Positions 15,962 through 23,241 of a DNA stretch of 43,237 nucleotides are shown piece by piece (the stretch's first letter is position 1; each line of letters begins with the position of its first letter). The position numbers and the translations under genes are program-made. The notes under the pieces were generated by a model. That model was not told the DNA's origin, searched no databases, and worked only from the letters and a program-made list of their open reading frames with translations. Source of the stretch: a virus; IMG/VR virus record IMGVR_UViG_3300036791_000563, positions 1 through 43,237 of that record; one strand, 5' to 3'.

Positions 15962-16839
15962 TATACTGCCATCCTTGAACCATTACCATTATTACCATTT
16001 CCAAGATTACTACCATTATTCTGCTGTTGCATTAATTGTTGAAGTGCTTGCTGAGCTTGCTGCTGAACTTGTAATGGGATTTGTTGCTGCAATAATTGAG
16101 GACTAGCTCCCCCCATCATTCTAGTACTCACATTATTTAATGCCTGTAATTGAGAACCAGTATCTGTTGGAGTATTTCCATTACCTCCCATTATTGGTCC
16201 TAATTGTGGCGTAGAACCGACAATTTGTTGCGCGGGGGTTCCTGTAAATCCATTATTAGGGGCATTTCCATTACCTCCTAATGTATTCACAATTGGATTA
16301 TTATTTGATGGAAGAATGCCTTCATTAGGACTACTAGAACTCATCATTAATGGGATATTTTGTAGGGGTGGCGGGGGATTATTGGGATAATATACAGTTT
16401 TAGGATCACCAACAAAATTACTTAATACTCCTGTATTAGGATTTGCAGGTAATGGCGTACCAGTCTGACCAATTCCACCTTGCAATAAATTCTGCAATAA
16501 CTGATTACTTGGCGCGGCTGGCATATTAGCAGTATTAGGATTAAGATTAAATGCACCAGATTGTAATGCTCCTAGCGCGCTTCCCTGATTACCTAATGCA
16601 CTCTGATTACTACCAGAAAGATTACTTCCAGCTTGAGCTAAATTTTGCTGATTTTGTTGATTCTGCTGATTTTGCTGGCCTAAATTACTCTGATTACTTG
16701 TATCAAAAGATGTAGCTGGTAATTGTTTTTGTAATATATTCTGAGATGGCGCGCCAAAATTAGAGGTACCAGCAAAATTACTACCAGTACTTCCACTAAA
16801 ATTACCACCTATACCGCCAGCATTTGCATAATTAGGCAT
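15961..16839 (-). CDS. Low-complexity Gln/Asn/Gly/Pro-rich protein (292 aa)
   Basis: The whole protein is built of Asn, Gln, Gly, Ser, Leu and Pro with Gln-Gln-Asn runs near residues 55-70 and Gln-rich tracts near 250-275. No domain is recognisable. Together with the 114-residue gene upstream it forms a pair of disordered proteins between terminase and portal. The codon pattern and tight spacing (TAA sharing bases with the next ATG) show it is a real gene. A structural or tether role in the head is possible; this is not shown by the sequence. Confidence 0.5.
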   Translation of the reverse strand: MPNYANAGGIGGNFSGSTGSNFAGTSNFGAPSQNILQKQLPATSFDTSNQSNLGQQNQQNQQNQQNLAQAGSNLSGSNQSALGNQGSALGALQSGAFNLNPNTANMPAAPSNQLLQNLLQGGIGQTGTPLPANPNTGVLSNFVGDPKTVYYPNNPPPPLQNIPLMMSSSSPNEGILPSNNNPIVNTLGGNGNAPNNGFTGTPAQQIVGSTPQLGPIMGGNGNTPTDTGSQLQALNNVSTRMMGGASPQLLQQQIPLQVQQQAQQALQQLMQQQNNGSNLGNGNNGNGSRMAV

Positions 16840-16840
16840 A

Positions 16841-17185
16841 TTATTGTCCTAAAAGACTAGGATTAGAATTAGATTGAGTCGGATTACCAGGTTGTGGAAT
16901 CATAGATTGATTACCCATTCCTTGGGCTCTCATTTGAAGTAATCTTTGCAATAATGGATTACTTGGTGACATCATATTAGGCTGCATTCCAGTATTATTC
17001 ATGGGCATAGTTGGAGGCATATTAGATGGTGGCCCTGAAGAATTACCCATAGGAGATTGTGGTAATTGTTGCGGTTGCATCATTGGTCCCTGCATAGCAG
17101 GTGTAGGAGGTGGAACTAATCTCTGCATAGCAGGAGGATTAAAATTACCACCTGGAGATTGCAATCTATTAAAGAAATTTGGCAT
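16841..17185 (-). CDS. Low-complexity Pro/Met/Asn-rich protein (114 aa)
   Basis: A short disordered protein dominated by Pro, Met, Asn, Gln and Ser, beginning Met-Pro-Asn like its larger neighbour, which starts Met-Pro-Asn-Tyr. The similar opening and composition suggest that the two are related. Its TAA lies one base from the ATG of the next gene. No catalytic or binding motif is seen. Confidence 0.5.
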   Translation of the reverse strand: MPNFFNRLQSPGGNFNPPAMQRLVPPPTPAMQGPMMQPQQLPQSPMGNSSGPPSNMPPTMPMNNTGMQPNMMSPSNPLLQRLLQMRAQGMGNQSMIPQPGNPTQSNSNPSLLGQ

Positions 17186-17198
17186 AATCGGCTTCGCC

Positions 17199-17339
17199 TC
17201 ATTTATTATTAACGGGCTTCAACTTATTCTTATTAGCAGTAGCATAAAATATCTTCTTCCAATCTCGCGCGCCATAAGTCTTCTTCATACTTGCAGCTAC
17301 TTTATCTCCATGCCCTTTATAATATTTATTTATCGGCAT
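17199..17339 (-). CDS. Small phage protein, Lys-Tyr-Tyr-Lys-Gly-His-Gly type (46 aa)
   Basis: This short gene starts at ATG 17337-17339 and ends in TGA. It has the pattern Met-Pro-x-Asn-Lys-Tyr-Tyr-Lys-Gly-His-Gly-Asp-Lys-Val, then Met-Lys-Lys-Thr-Tyr-Gly and Phe-Tyr-Ala-Thr-Ala-Asn-Lys, which I recognise as a widespread small protein near phage packaging genes. Its start overlaps the end of the upstream gene by 14 bases. The function is unknown; the conserved layout and position argue for a real gene with a packaging or head role. Confidence 0.65.
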   Translation of the reverse strand: MPINKYYKGHGDKVAASMKKTYGARDWKKIFYATANKNKLKPVNNK

Positions 17340-17697
17340 TCTTTATACCTAGCTCAACTTCTAAACCCTCTACATCTTTATCATTACCTTCACCATGCAT
17401 TCTACTAAATCTTTCTCTATCCTCTTTCTCTAACATAGCTTTCTGAACTCTCCAGGGAGTAAAATTAGGCATTATAGGTTTATGCTCTTTAATTTCTTCA
17501 TGAGTTACTTCAGGAATTGCAATTAACTTATCTACCAGATCCATCTTTTCCAATTTCTCTTTCTCAATTATTAATTTAAGATATTCACAATTCGGGCATA
17601 GTTTAGATTCTAGTAATCTATCATAACTTTGATTATAATCCAGTTTAAAGAGGATATAATCTACTAATGCGTTCCAGATCTTAATGAGTCCTTGCAT
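17326..17697 (-). CDS. Hypothetical protein between large terminase and portal (123 aa)
   Basis: A charged, largely helical protein with a Cys-Pro-Asn-Cys pair near residue 33 and a Trp-Arg-Val-Gln-Lys-Ala-Met-Leu-Glu-Lys-Glu-Asp motif near 90. A protein of this kind, with one CxxC and an aromatic-Val-Arg/Gln helix, often follows the large terminase in related podovirus genomes. The start at 17695-17697 is preferred to one three codons upstream because AGGA is nine bases away rather than touching. The start lies inside the last codons of terminase, so the two overlap by 17 bases. Function unknown. Confidence 0.55.
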   Translation of the reverse strand: MQGLIKIWNALVDYILFKLDYNQSYDRLLESKLCPNCEYLKLIIEKEKLEKMDLVDKLIAIPEVTHEEIKEHKPIMPNFTPWRVQKAMLEKEDRERFSRMHGEGNDKDVEGLEVELGIKNADK

Positions 17698-19279
17698 AAT
17701 AACCATTCCTAGTCCCGTGATATCTAGTTATAGGTAAAATTCTATCTTTAGATTCTAATCTTCTCATATTTCTATAAAATGCTGTCATATCTTGTGATAC
17801 TTCATATTGATTAATAACTGATTGATGCTCTTCTAATTTCTTCTGTTCATTTGTCGCGGATTGAAAGAAATTATCTGCCGCGTGTAATAGCATCCTTAAC
17901 ATGTCATAATGATCATCTCCGTCAAACTCTGCTACATCCTCAGGATTATGCTTATCATATGAGCATGCTTTAATTGCTTCTATCGTGTATTGACATTGCC
18001 GAAATATTTTTAGCCTAGGTATATTATCTTCTGGTTGTTGTATTATAAAGGAATTTAGGTACGATTGATATATCTGAATGCCTTTATTACGCAGCAACCA
18101 TTCGGCTTTTTCAGCATTATAGGGTTCTATTTCTCTCTGAGGTATTGACTTTAATCTCCATCTTAAATATTCATGTACAAGCATTTTTCCAGCTATGCGA
18201 TCCTTTTCACCAAGCCTTAAAGTTTTTCCTAATGCATCACTTACTTGCTCTAATATAGTATGGGGCTGACCCCTATGCTGTGCTGCGGAATGGCATATTA
18301 TTATATCGTTAGGATTTTCTATATCAAGATAATGTTTTACCTTTGGTGCCCACTCCTCTATTTTCTCCTTATGAAAAGTCTGTTCTCGATATAAGTATAA
18401 ATTATGATTAGGCGAAATTGCTCCGTATCCTATCGCAGTATAAGCTACGTAACCCCAATCTATTGCTACTATTCTAGGCCACCACTTAGGAACTTCACAT
18501 TCCTCAATAACATGAAGAGCATTCTCAGGTTCAGTAGGATATCTACGATCTCTAAATTCATCGAACACTTGGCCTTGATAACTATCCCACGATCCAAATT
18601 TCTTAGCTTGTCTCTCAGCTTCAGGCAATGCCTCTAGAGAGTTAGTATATTCGGGATCTATGTGTGGATTATCTGCTAATGTTGCATGTATAAATATTCT
18701 CTTAATCCCACCACGACCAACTATAATTCTACCACCATTCCTATCAGGCTTAATAAACCGCTTATGAACCCATACATGGCCTATATTACCAGGCATTCCT
18801 GCTGCGCGAATAATGGCGGGTAGTTTAGTAGTAGAAGTTCTAACACGAGTCATTGCTATGTAAAGATATTGCCATTCAGTAAATGATGTAATCTCATCGG
18901 GAGTAAATAAGTTCACTTCCATTGAATCGTAGTTATGAACGTCATTTTCATTCTCACAATGTCCCAATATTATAGCCGCGCCAGATGGAAACGTCCATGT
19001 CATATCCGTTTTATTAAAGGTCGCGCCGAACTTAGGATATATCAATCTAGTTCTAGGAACAATTTCATTTCTTAATTCTGGAAATGTACGACGCATGAAT
19101 ACTTGTTTAAATCTTGGATCTTCATGCCAACCATTCGTAATTCCATACATTAATAGAACTTCACTTTTACCAGAACCAGCACCACCCCCATATAATGCTT
19201 CCTTAATACTAAGAGGAATAGCTAAAAACTTTTCTTGCTTGATATTTGGGAGCCATTGATTCTTATCATTGAAGGGCAT
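17681..19279 (-). CDS. terL: Large terminase subunit (532 aa)
   Basis: An ATPase/nuclease that drives DNA into the procapsid. The Walker A motif is Gly-Gly-Gly-Ala-Gly-Ser-Gly-Lys-Ser at residues 31-39; Asn-Leu-Phe-Thr-Pro-Asp-Glu (~125) is the Walker B-like site with the catalytic acid; the motif Ala-Ile-Asp-Trp-Gly-Tyr near 272 begins the RNase H-like nuclease domain with its first metal-binding Asp. The length is normal for the family. The gene starts a few bases after the endonuclease VII-like gene stop and its end overlaps the next gene. The small subunit is encoded about 2.5 kb upstream at the head of the operon. Confidence 0.95.
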   Translation of the reverse strand: MPFNDKNQWLPNIKQEKFLAIPLSIKEALYGGGAGSGKSEVLLMYGITNGWHEDPRFKQVFMRRTFPELRNEIVPRTRLIYPKFGATFNKTDMTWTFPSGAAIILGHCENENDVHNYDSMEVNLFTPDEITSFTEWQYLYIAMTRVRTSTTKLPAIIRAAGMPGNIGHVWVHKRFIKPDRNGGRIIVGRGGIKRIFIHATLADNPHIDPEYTNSLEALPEAERQAKKFGSWDSYQGQVFDEFRDRRYPTEPENALHVIEECEVPKWWPRIVAIDWGYVAYTAIGYGAISPNHNLYLYREQTFHKEKIEEWAPKVKHYLDIENPNDIIICHSAAQHRGQPHTILEQVSDALGKTLRLGEKDRIAGKMLVHEYLRWRLKSIPQREIEPYNAEKAEWLLRNKGIQIYQSYLNSFIIQQPEDNIPRLKIFRQCQYTIEAIKACSYDKHNPEDVAEFDGDDHYDMLRMLLHAADNFFQSATNEQKKLEEHQSVINQYEVSQDMTAFYRNMRRLESKDRILPITRYHGTRNGYYARTH

Positions 19280-19282
19280 TAA

Positions 19283-19729
19283 TTACTCATGCTGAAATTC
19301 AAATTCTTCCTTATTATGTTTCAGTAAATAATCAATCATATTCATCAAAATATTTTTGTCTTCCCTAAGTAATCCCAAAGCAGTATTACAATTAAAACAT
19401 AGTAAGCCACGGATTTCATTGGTCTCATGATTATGATCTATTTCTAGGGCTCTACTATTAGTTCCCCCACAAATAGCGCATAAATTATTTTGACTTTCTA
19501 CTAATTTGTTATAATCTTCTAAGGAAATTTTGTAAACGCATTTAAACCAAGTATTCCTAACACTATCAGGATTACTTTCCCTATACTTCTTCCTATGACC
19601 AACCTTTCTAAGTCTATAACAAGCTTTGCAATAACCAGATCTTGTCCCATAATTATCCCAAACTATATTATCTTCATTAATAATACAGTTACAGGATTTG
19701 CAGGGCTTAGTAGAAGGAAATCCGCGCAT
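19283..19729 (-). CDS. Endonuclease VII-like / HNH endonuclease (148 aa)
   Basis: Cys-Lys-Ser-Cys and Cys-Lys-Ala-Cys pairs in the first third form one zinc site; a second half has Cys-Ala-Ile-Cys-Gly-Gly, Leu-Glu-Ile-Asp-His-Asn-His and Gly-Leu-Leu-Cys-Phe-Asn-Cys-Asn, the fold of recombination endonuclease VII (T4 gp49-type), a common free-standing endonuclease in phage genomes. The start at 19727-19729 is chosen because GGAG lies nine bases upstream and it begins just after the preceding TAA; an ATG 11 codons earlier lies in that gene. It sits directly 5' of large terminase, so a homing role is as likely as a resolvase role. Confidence 0.85.
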   Translation of the reverse strand: MRGFPSTKPCKSCNCIINEDNIVWDNYGTRSGYCKACYRLRKVGHRKKYRESNPDSVRNTWFKCVYKISLEDYNKLVESQNNLCAICGGTNSRALEIDHNHETNEIRGLLCFNCNTALGLLREDKNILMNMIDYLLKHNKEEFEFQHE

Positions 19730-19730
19730 A

Positions 19731-20351
19731 TTAAGATGCTCCCGGAGTAACTTTCTTTTCATCTAATATCTTAAATTTAGGGCTAGCATTATTATCCGCC
19801 ACAGCTATCCCGCCATGTTCAGTGGATTTCCCTTTGTTACTTTCTAGAAGAATATTATTATCAAACTTAAGGTTTTCGCCTTCTTTGATATCAGCCTCGG
19901 ATAATAATATATTTCTCCCATGCGTTACAAATATCACAGTATCTGGAGATTTATTAAAGAAATACTTATTGAAAAACGGAACGTACTTTTGAGCCCAATG
20001 ATTTATGGATTCACCACTTGGTATTTTAATATTGGGATGCGCGATATAATACTTTAATTCCTCTACATTCTTCCTATTAGTTGGCTTCCTAATAAATGCA
20101 CCAAGATCTAACGGCAATAAAGCCTTATTCCTTATTACAGGAATATTTAACGCTTTACCTATAACATTCGCTGTATCTGTAGTTCGAGATAATGGAGATG
20201 AATATATTGTAGATGGGTTGAACACCTTAACTCTCTTCACAATTTCTTGAGCTTCTTTAATCCCTGAGGGAGTTAATTTATCGTCTATCATCCCATGGAA
20301 TTTTCCCTCACCATTTACAGCATCCCCATGTCTGACCAATATCACACGCAT
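19731..20351 (-). CDS. Histidine phosphatase (phosphoglycerate mutase-like) protein (206 aa)
   Basis: The N-terminal Leu-Val-Arg-His-Gly motif (residues 5-9) carries the phosphorylated catalytic His of the histidine phosphatase superfamily. The family's second Arg lies in Ser-Ser-Pro-Leu-Ser-Arg (~52-57), and Val-Thr-His-Gly (~143-146) supplies the second catalytic His. All key residues are present. Such genes are often found in phage structural operons; the substrate is unknown and the protein may be a virion component or a metabolic effector. The last ~45 residues are an unrelated hydrophilic tail. It overlaps nothing and precedes the endonuclease VII-like gene. Confidence 0.8.
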   Translation of the reverse strand: MRVILVRHGDAVNGEGKFHGMIDDKLTPSGIKEAQEIVKRVKVFNPSTIYSSPLSRTTDTANVIGKALNIPVIRNKALLPLDLGAFIRKPTNRKNVEELKYYIAHPNIKIPSGESINHWAQKYVPFFNKYFFNKSPDTVIFVTHGRNILLSEADIKEGENLKFDNNILLESNKGKSTEHGGIAVADNNASPKFKILDEKKVTPGAS

Positions 20352-20359
20352 ATATTAAT

Positions 20360-20638
20360 TTATGAAACTGCAAAAGTAACCGCCCCACCAACTATAGTAA
20401 CTGTTATAGCAGTAGCTGCAGATATATCATATCCTTTAGTAGTATTCTCTATACCAGATGTCAATCCAGTATTTAATCCTGCTCCTACTGATGAAGCTTG
20501 ATTTGACGATACTACTTGTAATTTATTAAGATCTAAATCTAAATAAAATTTTTGAACATTATTTAGAGTACTAACCCCAACTCCTAAGCCTGGTCCTACC
20601 TTAACATTCGTTCCAGTAAAATTAACTGTACCAATCAT
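20360..20638 (-). CDS. Small Gly/Thr/Val-rich beta-predicted protein (92 aa)
   Basis: The protein is Gly-, Val-, Asn- and Thr-rich, with no Cys and few aromatic residues, and should be mostly beta. No family is recognised. It sits in the run of small genes between the small terminase and the phosphatase. A minor structural protein is plausible. The upstream spacer is a run of TTAGA/TTAAA-like units with a GGAG site about seven bases before the ATG. Confidence 0.45.
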   Translation of the reverse strand: MIGTVNFTGTNVKVGPGLGVGVSTLNNVQKFYLDLDLNKLQVVSSNQASSVGAGLNTGLTSGIENTTKGYDISAATAITVTIVGGAVTFAVS

Positions 20639-20682
20639 TTTTCAATCTCCTTTGAAATTAAATTAGATTAGATTAAATTAGA
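20639..20682. repeat. AT-rich short repeat spacer (ATTAGATTAAA units)
   Basis: The 44-base gap between two small genes is built of near-repeats of ATTAGATT and ATTAAATT. Similar AT-rich units recur at 21226-21251 and 21720-21770. They may have grown by slippage; no coding signal is visible. Confidence 0.6.
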
Positions 20683-21021
20683 TTAAGTCATACTTTCTGC
20701 CTGCACGTTTAATTTACCTTGAACTCTAGTTCCACCAGCCTTTAATGTAATAGTAACTGTGCTATCTAAAGTACACACCCATGCAGGATATATCGAGTTT
20801 AATCCAGATTGAGTAATATCTAAATCAAAATTACCATCATCAATCTGTAATCTCCCTATTGGAGCATCTGAATAAGAGAATTGAATACCATGTATTGCCC
20901 ATCTATGATGTTCAACTTTCTCTAAAATAATTACCGCATCAGTATTCACATTAGGGATATTAGAGAATCTAAATATTTCTGAACTAGGTAGCGCGCCTTT
21001 TCCATGAGTTCTAGTTAACAT
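20683..21021 (-). CDS. Hypothetical structural-region protein (112 aa)
   Basis: A beta-rich protein with His-His-Arg-Trp-Ala-Ile-His-Gly-Ile near residue 37 and Trp-Val-Cys-Thr-Leu-Asp near 82. No catalytic site or domain is recognised. It resembles small beta-sandwich proteins that coat heads or tails, but the similarity is only by composition. A good Met start follows AT-rich sequence; the ribosome-binding site is weak. Confidence 0.45.
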   Translation of the reverse strand: MLTRTHGKGALPSSEIFRFSNIPNVNTDAVIILEKVEHHRWAIHGIQFSYSDAPIGRLQIDDGNFDLDITQSGLNSIYPAWVCTLDSTVTITLKAGGTRVQGKLNVQAESMT

Positions 21022-21030
21022 ATATTATTC

Positions 21031-21225
21031 TTAATTAACATGATTATAATTAATATAAGGATATATATAATCAGTTCTATTTATAATTATATCTTTAAAA
21101 TCCTTAAATAGAATTAATGAACTAAAACATTGAATACAATTACCATAACTATTATTTAGAATTCTTCTATTAGTAATGAAATGGCATCTTGGGCAAATTA
21201 CTTTAATTTCACTATATGGGGGCAT
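21031..21225 (-). CDS. Small zinc-ribbon protein (64 aa)
   Basis: Cys-Pro-Arg-Cys near residue 11 and Cys-Ile-Gln-Cys near 30 make a two-CxxC zinc ribbon; the rest is Ile/Asn/Tyr-rich. It starts after an AT-rich spacer and ends nine bases before the next gene. The role is unknown; it is one of about ten small zinc-ribbon proteins in this genome. Confidence 0.55.
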   Translation of the reverse strand: MPPYSEIKVICPRCHFITNRRILNNSYGNCIQCFSSLILFKDFKDIIINRTDYIYPYINYNHVN

Positions 21226-21251
21226 CTTAATTTAAATTAATCTAAATTAAC

Positions 21252-21407
21252 TTAACCTTTAACTCTATTCAGTCTTGGATTTTTCTTCCTAGCAGATTTA
21301 GATGCATTACGAGTACTAGATGCTAATATAGCTCCAGCATTCTTAGCTGGTATACCTTCTGTCATTGCTATCTTCTTCTGGATATTTTGAAACCCCGGAT
21401 GCTTCAT
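21252..21407 (-). CDS. Small basic phage protein (51 aa)
   Basis: A short gene starting Met-Lys-His-Pro-Gly-Phe with a Lys-Lys helix, then a Gly-Ala-Ile-Leu-Ala-Ser-Ser-Thr-Arg segment, ending in Arg/Lys-rich sequence (Lys-Asn-Pro-Arg-Leu-Asn-Arg-Val). I recognise the layout from many phage genomes, where it lies near the packaging genes. Its ATG overlaps the TGA of the upstream gene by four bases. No function is established; the strongly basic character suggests nucleic-acid contact. Confidence 0.6.
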   Translation of the reverse strand: MKHPGFQNIQKKIAMTEGIPAKNAGAILASSTRNASKSARKKNPRLNRVKG

Positions 21408-21586
21408 TGCCATTTCTTATTTCCTTTAGATAATGATAATTTGTGGCGCGCGCTTTTAATGCTATTAGTATTATTAGATAATGAATTAGCCTTATTCTGA
21501 ACTAATGAGTTTAAAATAGAAGGCTTCATCATACTTGATACTTCATTTGGCGAACCTTCTGCCTTAACTTTCATCTTAAATTTCAT
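21404..21586 (-). CDS. Small basic hypothetical protein (60 aa)
   Basis: A Lys/Ser/Asn-rich 60-residue protein with no domain. It is coupled to the downstream 51-residue gene by an ATGA overlap. The 5' side is an AT-rich 185-base leader. Coding potential is supported by the coupling and by Shine-Dalgarno-free but well-spaced start; function unknown. Confidence 0.45.
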   Translation of the reverse strand: MKFKMKVKAEGSPNEVSSMMKPSILNSLVQNKANSLSNNTNSIKSARHKLSLSKGNKKWQ

Positions 21587-21771
21587 GGTATTTATATAAC
21601 TTCATATCTAACTTATATTCTCGCGAAAGTGCCGCGCGATATAATTAATAAACTATCTATCCTAATATCTAATTTCAATAATTAACTTCAATTAAATCCC
21701 CGCTCGAAGACGAGCGCGCTCTTAAAATAATCTTAACCTAAAATAAATTAATATAAGATAACTAACCTAAA
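21587..21771 (-). promoter_or_regulatory. AT-rich intergenic leader with GC-rich hairpin
   Basis: No gene is visible in these 185 bases. A six-base-pair stem with a four-base loop (CGCTCG-N4-CGAGCG, 21701-21716) stands out in AT-rich sequence. It is followed on the minus strand by GGGG and A/T-rich sequence but no T-run, so a terminator is not evident. It may mark RNA processing or control of the genes downstream of the small terminase. Confidence 0.4.
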
Positions 21772-22299
21772 TTATTCATTAACCTGAATAATCTCATAAT
21801 CATCCTCCTCGCGCATCCTAGGCTTATATACCATTACATTATTCTGAGTATTATTAGTTATACTAACTTGAGGCTCCATATCAGAGATTATCCCTGACAT
21901 ACTTTTAGCTACTAATGCTAATTCTGTAGCTCTACTAGAAGCTAATTTATCATCCGATATATGATCCATAGCTCTCATCATAATCTTTCTGGATTTAGAT
22001 GTAATTCCTAACTTAACACGATTATTATGTTCTACTAGCTCTTTATTTCTTTGATGGTAAGTCTTGGTAGAAGTAGAACCATTAATATATGCAGATATAG
22101 ATGATTTGCTTATATCGAATACTTTACTTACCTCATTAACATTACCACCATTGATAACCTCTGCTGATATAATTTCCCTAATGACTTGAGGCGTTTCAAT
22201 GGCATTATTTCTACCTAACTTATTTTTAACTTTATTTGAATTAGATAATCTATCTAACTCAATCTGAAATTCATTATCCTGAACAATTCCAATACTCAT
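21772..22299 (-). CDS. terS: Small terminase subunit-like DNA-binding protein (175 aa)
   Basis: An N-terminal helix-turn-helix (about residues 36-73, ending Ile-Ser-Lys-Ser-Ser-Ile-Ser-Ala-Tyr) is followed by a helical oligomerisation section (Ile-Met-Met-Arg-Ala-Met-Asp) and a C-terminal tail with Gln-Asn-Asn-Val-Met-Val-Tyr-Lys-Pro-Arg and an acidic end, a layout I know from podovirus small terminases. It is the first gene of the late block and lies behind a sigma70-like promoter at 22373-22401. AGGAAG precedes the ATG by four bases. It should recognise the packaging site and hand DNA to the large subunit. Family-level call from motifs and position, not from a search. Confidence 0.75.
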   Translation of the reverse strand: MSIGIVQDNEFQIELDRLSNSNKVKNKLGRNNAIETPQVIREIISAEVINGGNVNEVSKVFDISKSSISAYINGSTSTKTYHQRNKELVEHNNRVKLGITSKSRKIMMRAMDHISDDKLASSRATELALVAKSMSGIISDMEPQVSITNNTQNNVMVYKPRMREEDDYEIIQVNE

Positions 22300-22372
22300 A
22301 TATCTTCCTACATATTAGCTGATTTCATAAGCTAGCTGGAGCTTAAGTGCCTGGACCCTTCCCGCCGAGCAC

Positions 22373-22401
22373 ATCTTAGCACAGGTTAGCTCCCGAGTCA
22401 A
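22373..22401 (-). promoter_or_regulatory. Sigma70-like promoter for the late block
   Basis: On the minus strand TTGACT, a 17-base spacer and TAAGAT lie about 75-100 bases upstream of the small terminase ATG. This is the only good promoter before the first late gene, so it may start the ~25 kb leftward unit. Confidence 0.65.
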
Positions 22402-22446
22402 GAGAAATGAACTTCTCATTAGCTAAAATTATGAAATTAAACTGAA

Positions 22447-22476
22447 CATATTTTTCTATCATATTTTTCTATCATA
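22447..22476. repeat. 13-bp tandem repeat (CATATTTTTCTAT x 2.3)
   Basis: Two perfect 13-base copies plus CATA lie between the divergent promoters. The AT-rich iteration could bind a regulator or help melting; no origin proof. Confidence 0.8.
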
Positions 22477-22519
22477 CATGTTTGGTTAATATTCCGCGTC
22501 CCCATTGATGGATGAGACT

Positions 22520-22537
22520 CTATACGGGGCGGTATAG
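22520..22537. promoter_or_regulatory. Inverted repeat CTATAC-N6-GTATAG, operator candidate
   Basis: A six-base perfect inverted repeat with a six-base spacer lies 50 bases before the first rightward promoter. Its size suits a dimeric regulator, but no partner is identified. Confidence 0.4.
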
Positions 22538-22587
22538 GGGTATGTAATGTGTAGTAACTCTATCGGCAATAGGATTGCATGTTAGAA

Positions 22588-22616
22588 TTGAAGAGCGCAC
22601 GAGTTTTCATTATAAT
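22588..22616 (+). promoter_or_regulatory. Sigma70-like early promoter 1
   Basis: TTGAAG, 17 bases, TATAAT. The -10 is a perfect match and the spacing is ideal. Confidence 0.65.
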
Positions 22617-22645
22617 CTTTTGATAATCTATTTACTATTATTTGA

Positions 22646-22674
22646 TTGACATGATTATCTGCCGCGATTATGAT
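22646..22674 (+). promoter_or_regulatory. Sigma70-like early promoter 2
   Basis: TTGACA, 17 bases, TATGAT: a perfect -35 and a near-perfect -10, 21 bases before the ATG of the small membrane peptide. It is the strongest promoter match in the window. Confidence 0.8.
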
Positions 22675-22694
22675 GTAGTGAATGGAGGTTAGAT

Positions 22695-22754
22695 ATGTTG
22701 CTATTAGGTTTGATGATTGCGGTCGCGCTAATTCTCATTCTGAAGGGTTGGTAG
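22695..22754 (+). CDS. Small single-helix membrane peptide (19 aa)
   Basis: ATG at 22695 with GGAGG seven bases upstream encodes a 19-residue peptide that is almost entirely hydrophobic (Leu/Ile/Val/Ala) and ends Lys-Gly-Trp, so it should span or insert in the membrane. It is the first gene after the strongest early promoter, and the next gene starts four bases after its stop with AGGA in between. The ribosome-binding site is the main evidence. It could act early in infection on the cell envelope or merely couple translation. No known family. Confidence 0.6.
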   Translation: MLLLGLMIAVALILILKGW

Positions 22755-22758
22755 GATT

Positions 22759-22977
22759 ATGAAAACGAAGCTTGTGAAGTGCCTTATCTGCAAGAACTGG
22801 AGATTGAAGCTCGATGGTGACCATTGTGGAGTTTGCGGTGCCGCGAAATTACATGTTGGTAACAGAACCATGCATATCAATCTCGTAACCAACCGAGAGA
22901 TTGTAGGTCCGCTACCAGATTATCGGAGATTGAGTGAAAGGCAATATCTACAAATCGCGCGAGTCTTAGCAGATTAG
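22759..22977 (+). CDS. Early zinc-ribbon protein (72 aa)
   Basis: The protein has Cys-Leu-Ile-Cys near residue 8 and Cys-Gly-Val-Cys near 23, a zinc ribbon, followed by a basic region and a helix rich in Arg/Leu (Arg-Leu-Ser-Glu-Arg-Gln-Tyr-Leu). It is the second gene after the strong early promoter and is followed by a rho-independent terminator, so it is expressed in a short separate unit. A role as an early regulator or host inhibitor is suggested by position; nothing in the sequence names the target. TAG stop. Confidence 0.6.
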   Translation: MKTKLVKCLICKNWRLKLDGDHCGVCGAAKLHVGNRTMHINLVTNREIVGPLPDYRRLSERQYLQIARVLAD

Positions 22978-22995
22978 TTTTGAAATATCAAAATG

Positions 22996-23026
22996 GGGTT
23001 AGGTGTAAAAGCCTAACCCTTTTTTT
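22996..23026 (+). terminator. Rho-independent terminator after the first early unit
   Basis: An eight-base-pair stem (GGGTTAGG/CCTAACCC) with an eight-base loop is followed by seven T. It ends the 22.7-23.0 kb early transcript. Confidence 0.9.
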
Positions 23027-23078
23027 ATATTCATTATCTGATTTTGACATTTCAAAACCTTAATCTAGATAAAAAAAT

Positions 23079-23112
23079 AGGTCCGACTCTCATATACTGA
23101 GATATCGGACCT
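23079..23112 (-). terminator. Terminator for the leftward small-gene pair (bidirectional form)
   Basis: An eight-base-pair stem (AGGTCCGA/TCGGACCT) with an 18-base loop is followed on the minus strand by a run of T-rich sequence (ATTTTTTT) and on the plus strand by four T. It lies just after the stop of the leftward 40-residue gene, so it should end that transcript and also back up the terminator at 22996. Confidence 0.75.
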
Positions 23113-23118
23113 TTTGAA

Positions 23119-23241
23119 TTACTTTTTTAGAAGCGGTAGAATTTTCTCTATGATGGTTGCCAATTCTACTTCTGGCCCCCATAGCTTATGCAAATCCTTT
23201 ATCATCTGCATAAGTATTTCTAATTGTTCTTCAAACTCCAT
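23119..23241 (-). CDS. Small helical hypothetical protein (40 aa)
   Basis: A 40-codon frame starts at ATG 23239-23241, sharing bases with the TAA of the upstream 104-residue gene (TAATG), and ends in TAA seven bases before the terminator stem. The peptide is an amphipathic helix (Glu-Glu-Gln-Leu-Glu-Ile-Leu-Met...) with a basic Leu-Lys-Lys end. Coupling with the upstream gene and a terminator right after are the evidence. Function unknown. Confidence 0.55.
   Translation of the reverse strand: MEFEEQLEILMQMIKDLHKLWGPEVELATIIEKILPLLKK

Larger units (their letters stand above)
22300..22694. promoter_or_regulatory. Divergent control region between late and early blocks (395 bp)
   Basis: No gene is visible. 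It holds one leftward promoter, a 13-base tandem repeat, a 6-base inverted repeat and two rightward promoters in tandem (each listed). It is the likely switch region between early and late transcription; no repressor gene is recognised. Confidence 0.6.

Noticed and set aside
22338-22393. tRNA-like closing stem GGAGCT/AGCTCC
   Set aside because: Only 56 bases long, no T-loop or anticodon-arm pattern, and it overlaps the late promoter.
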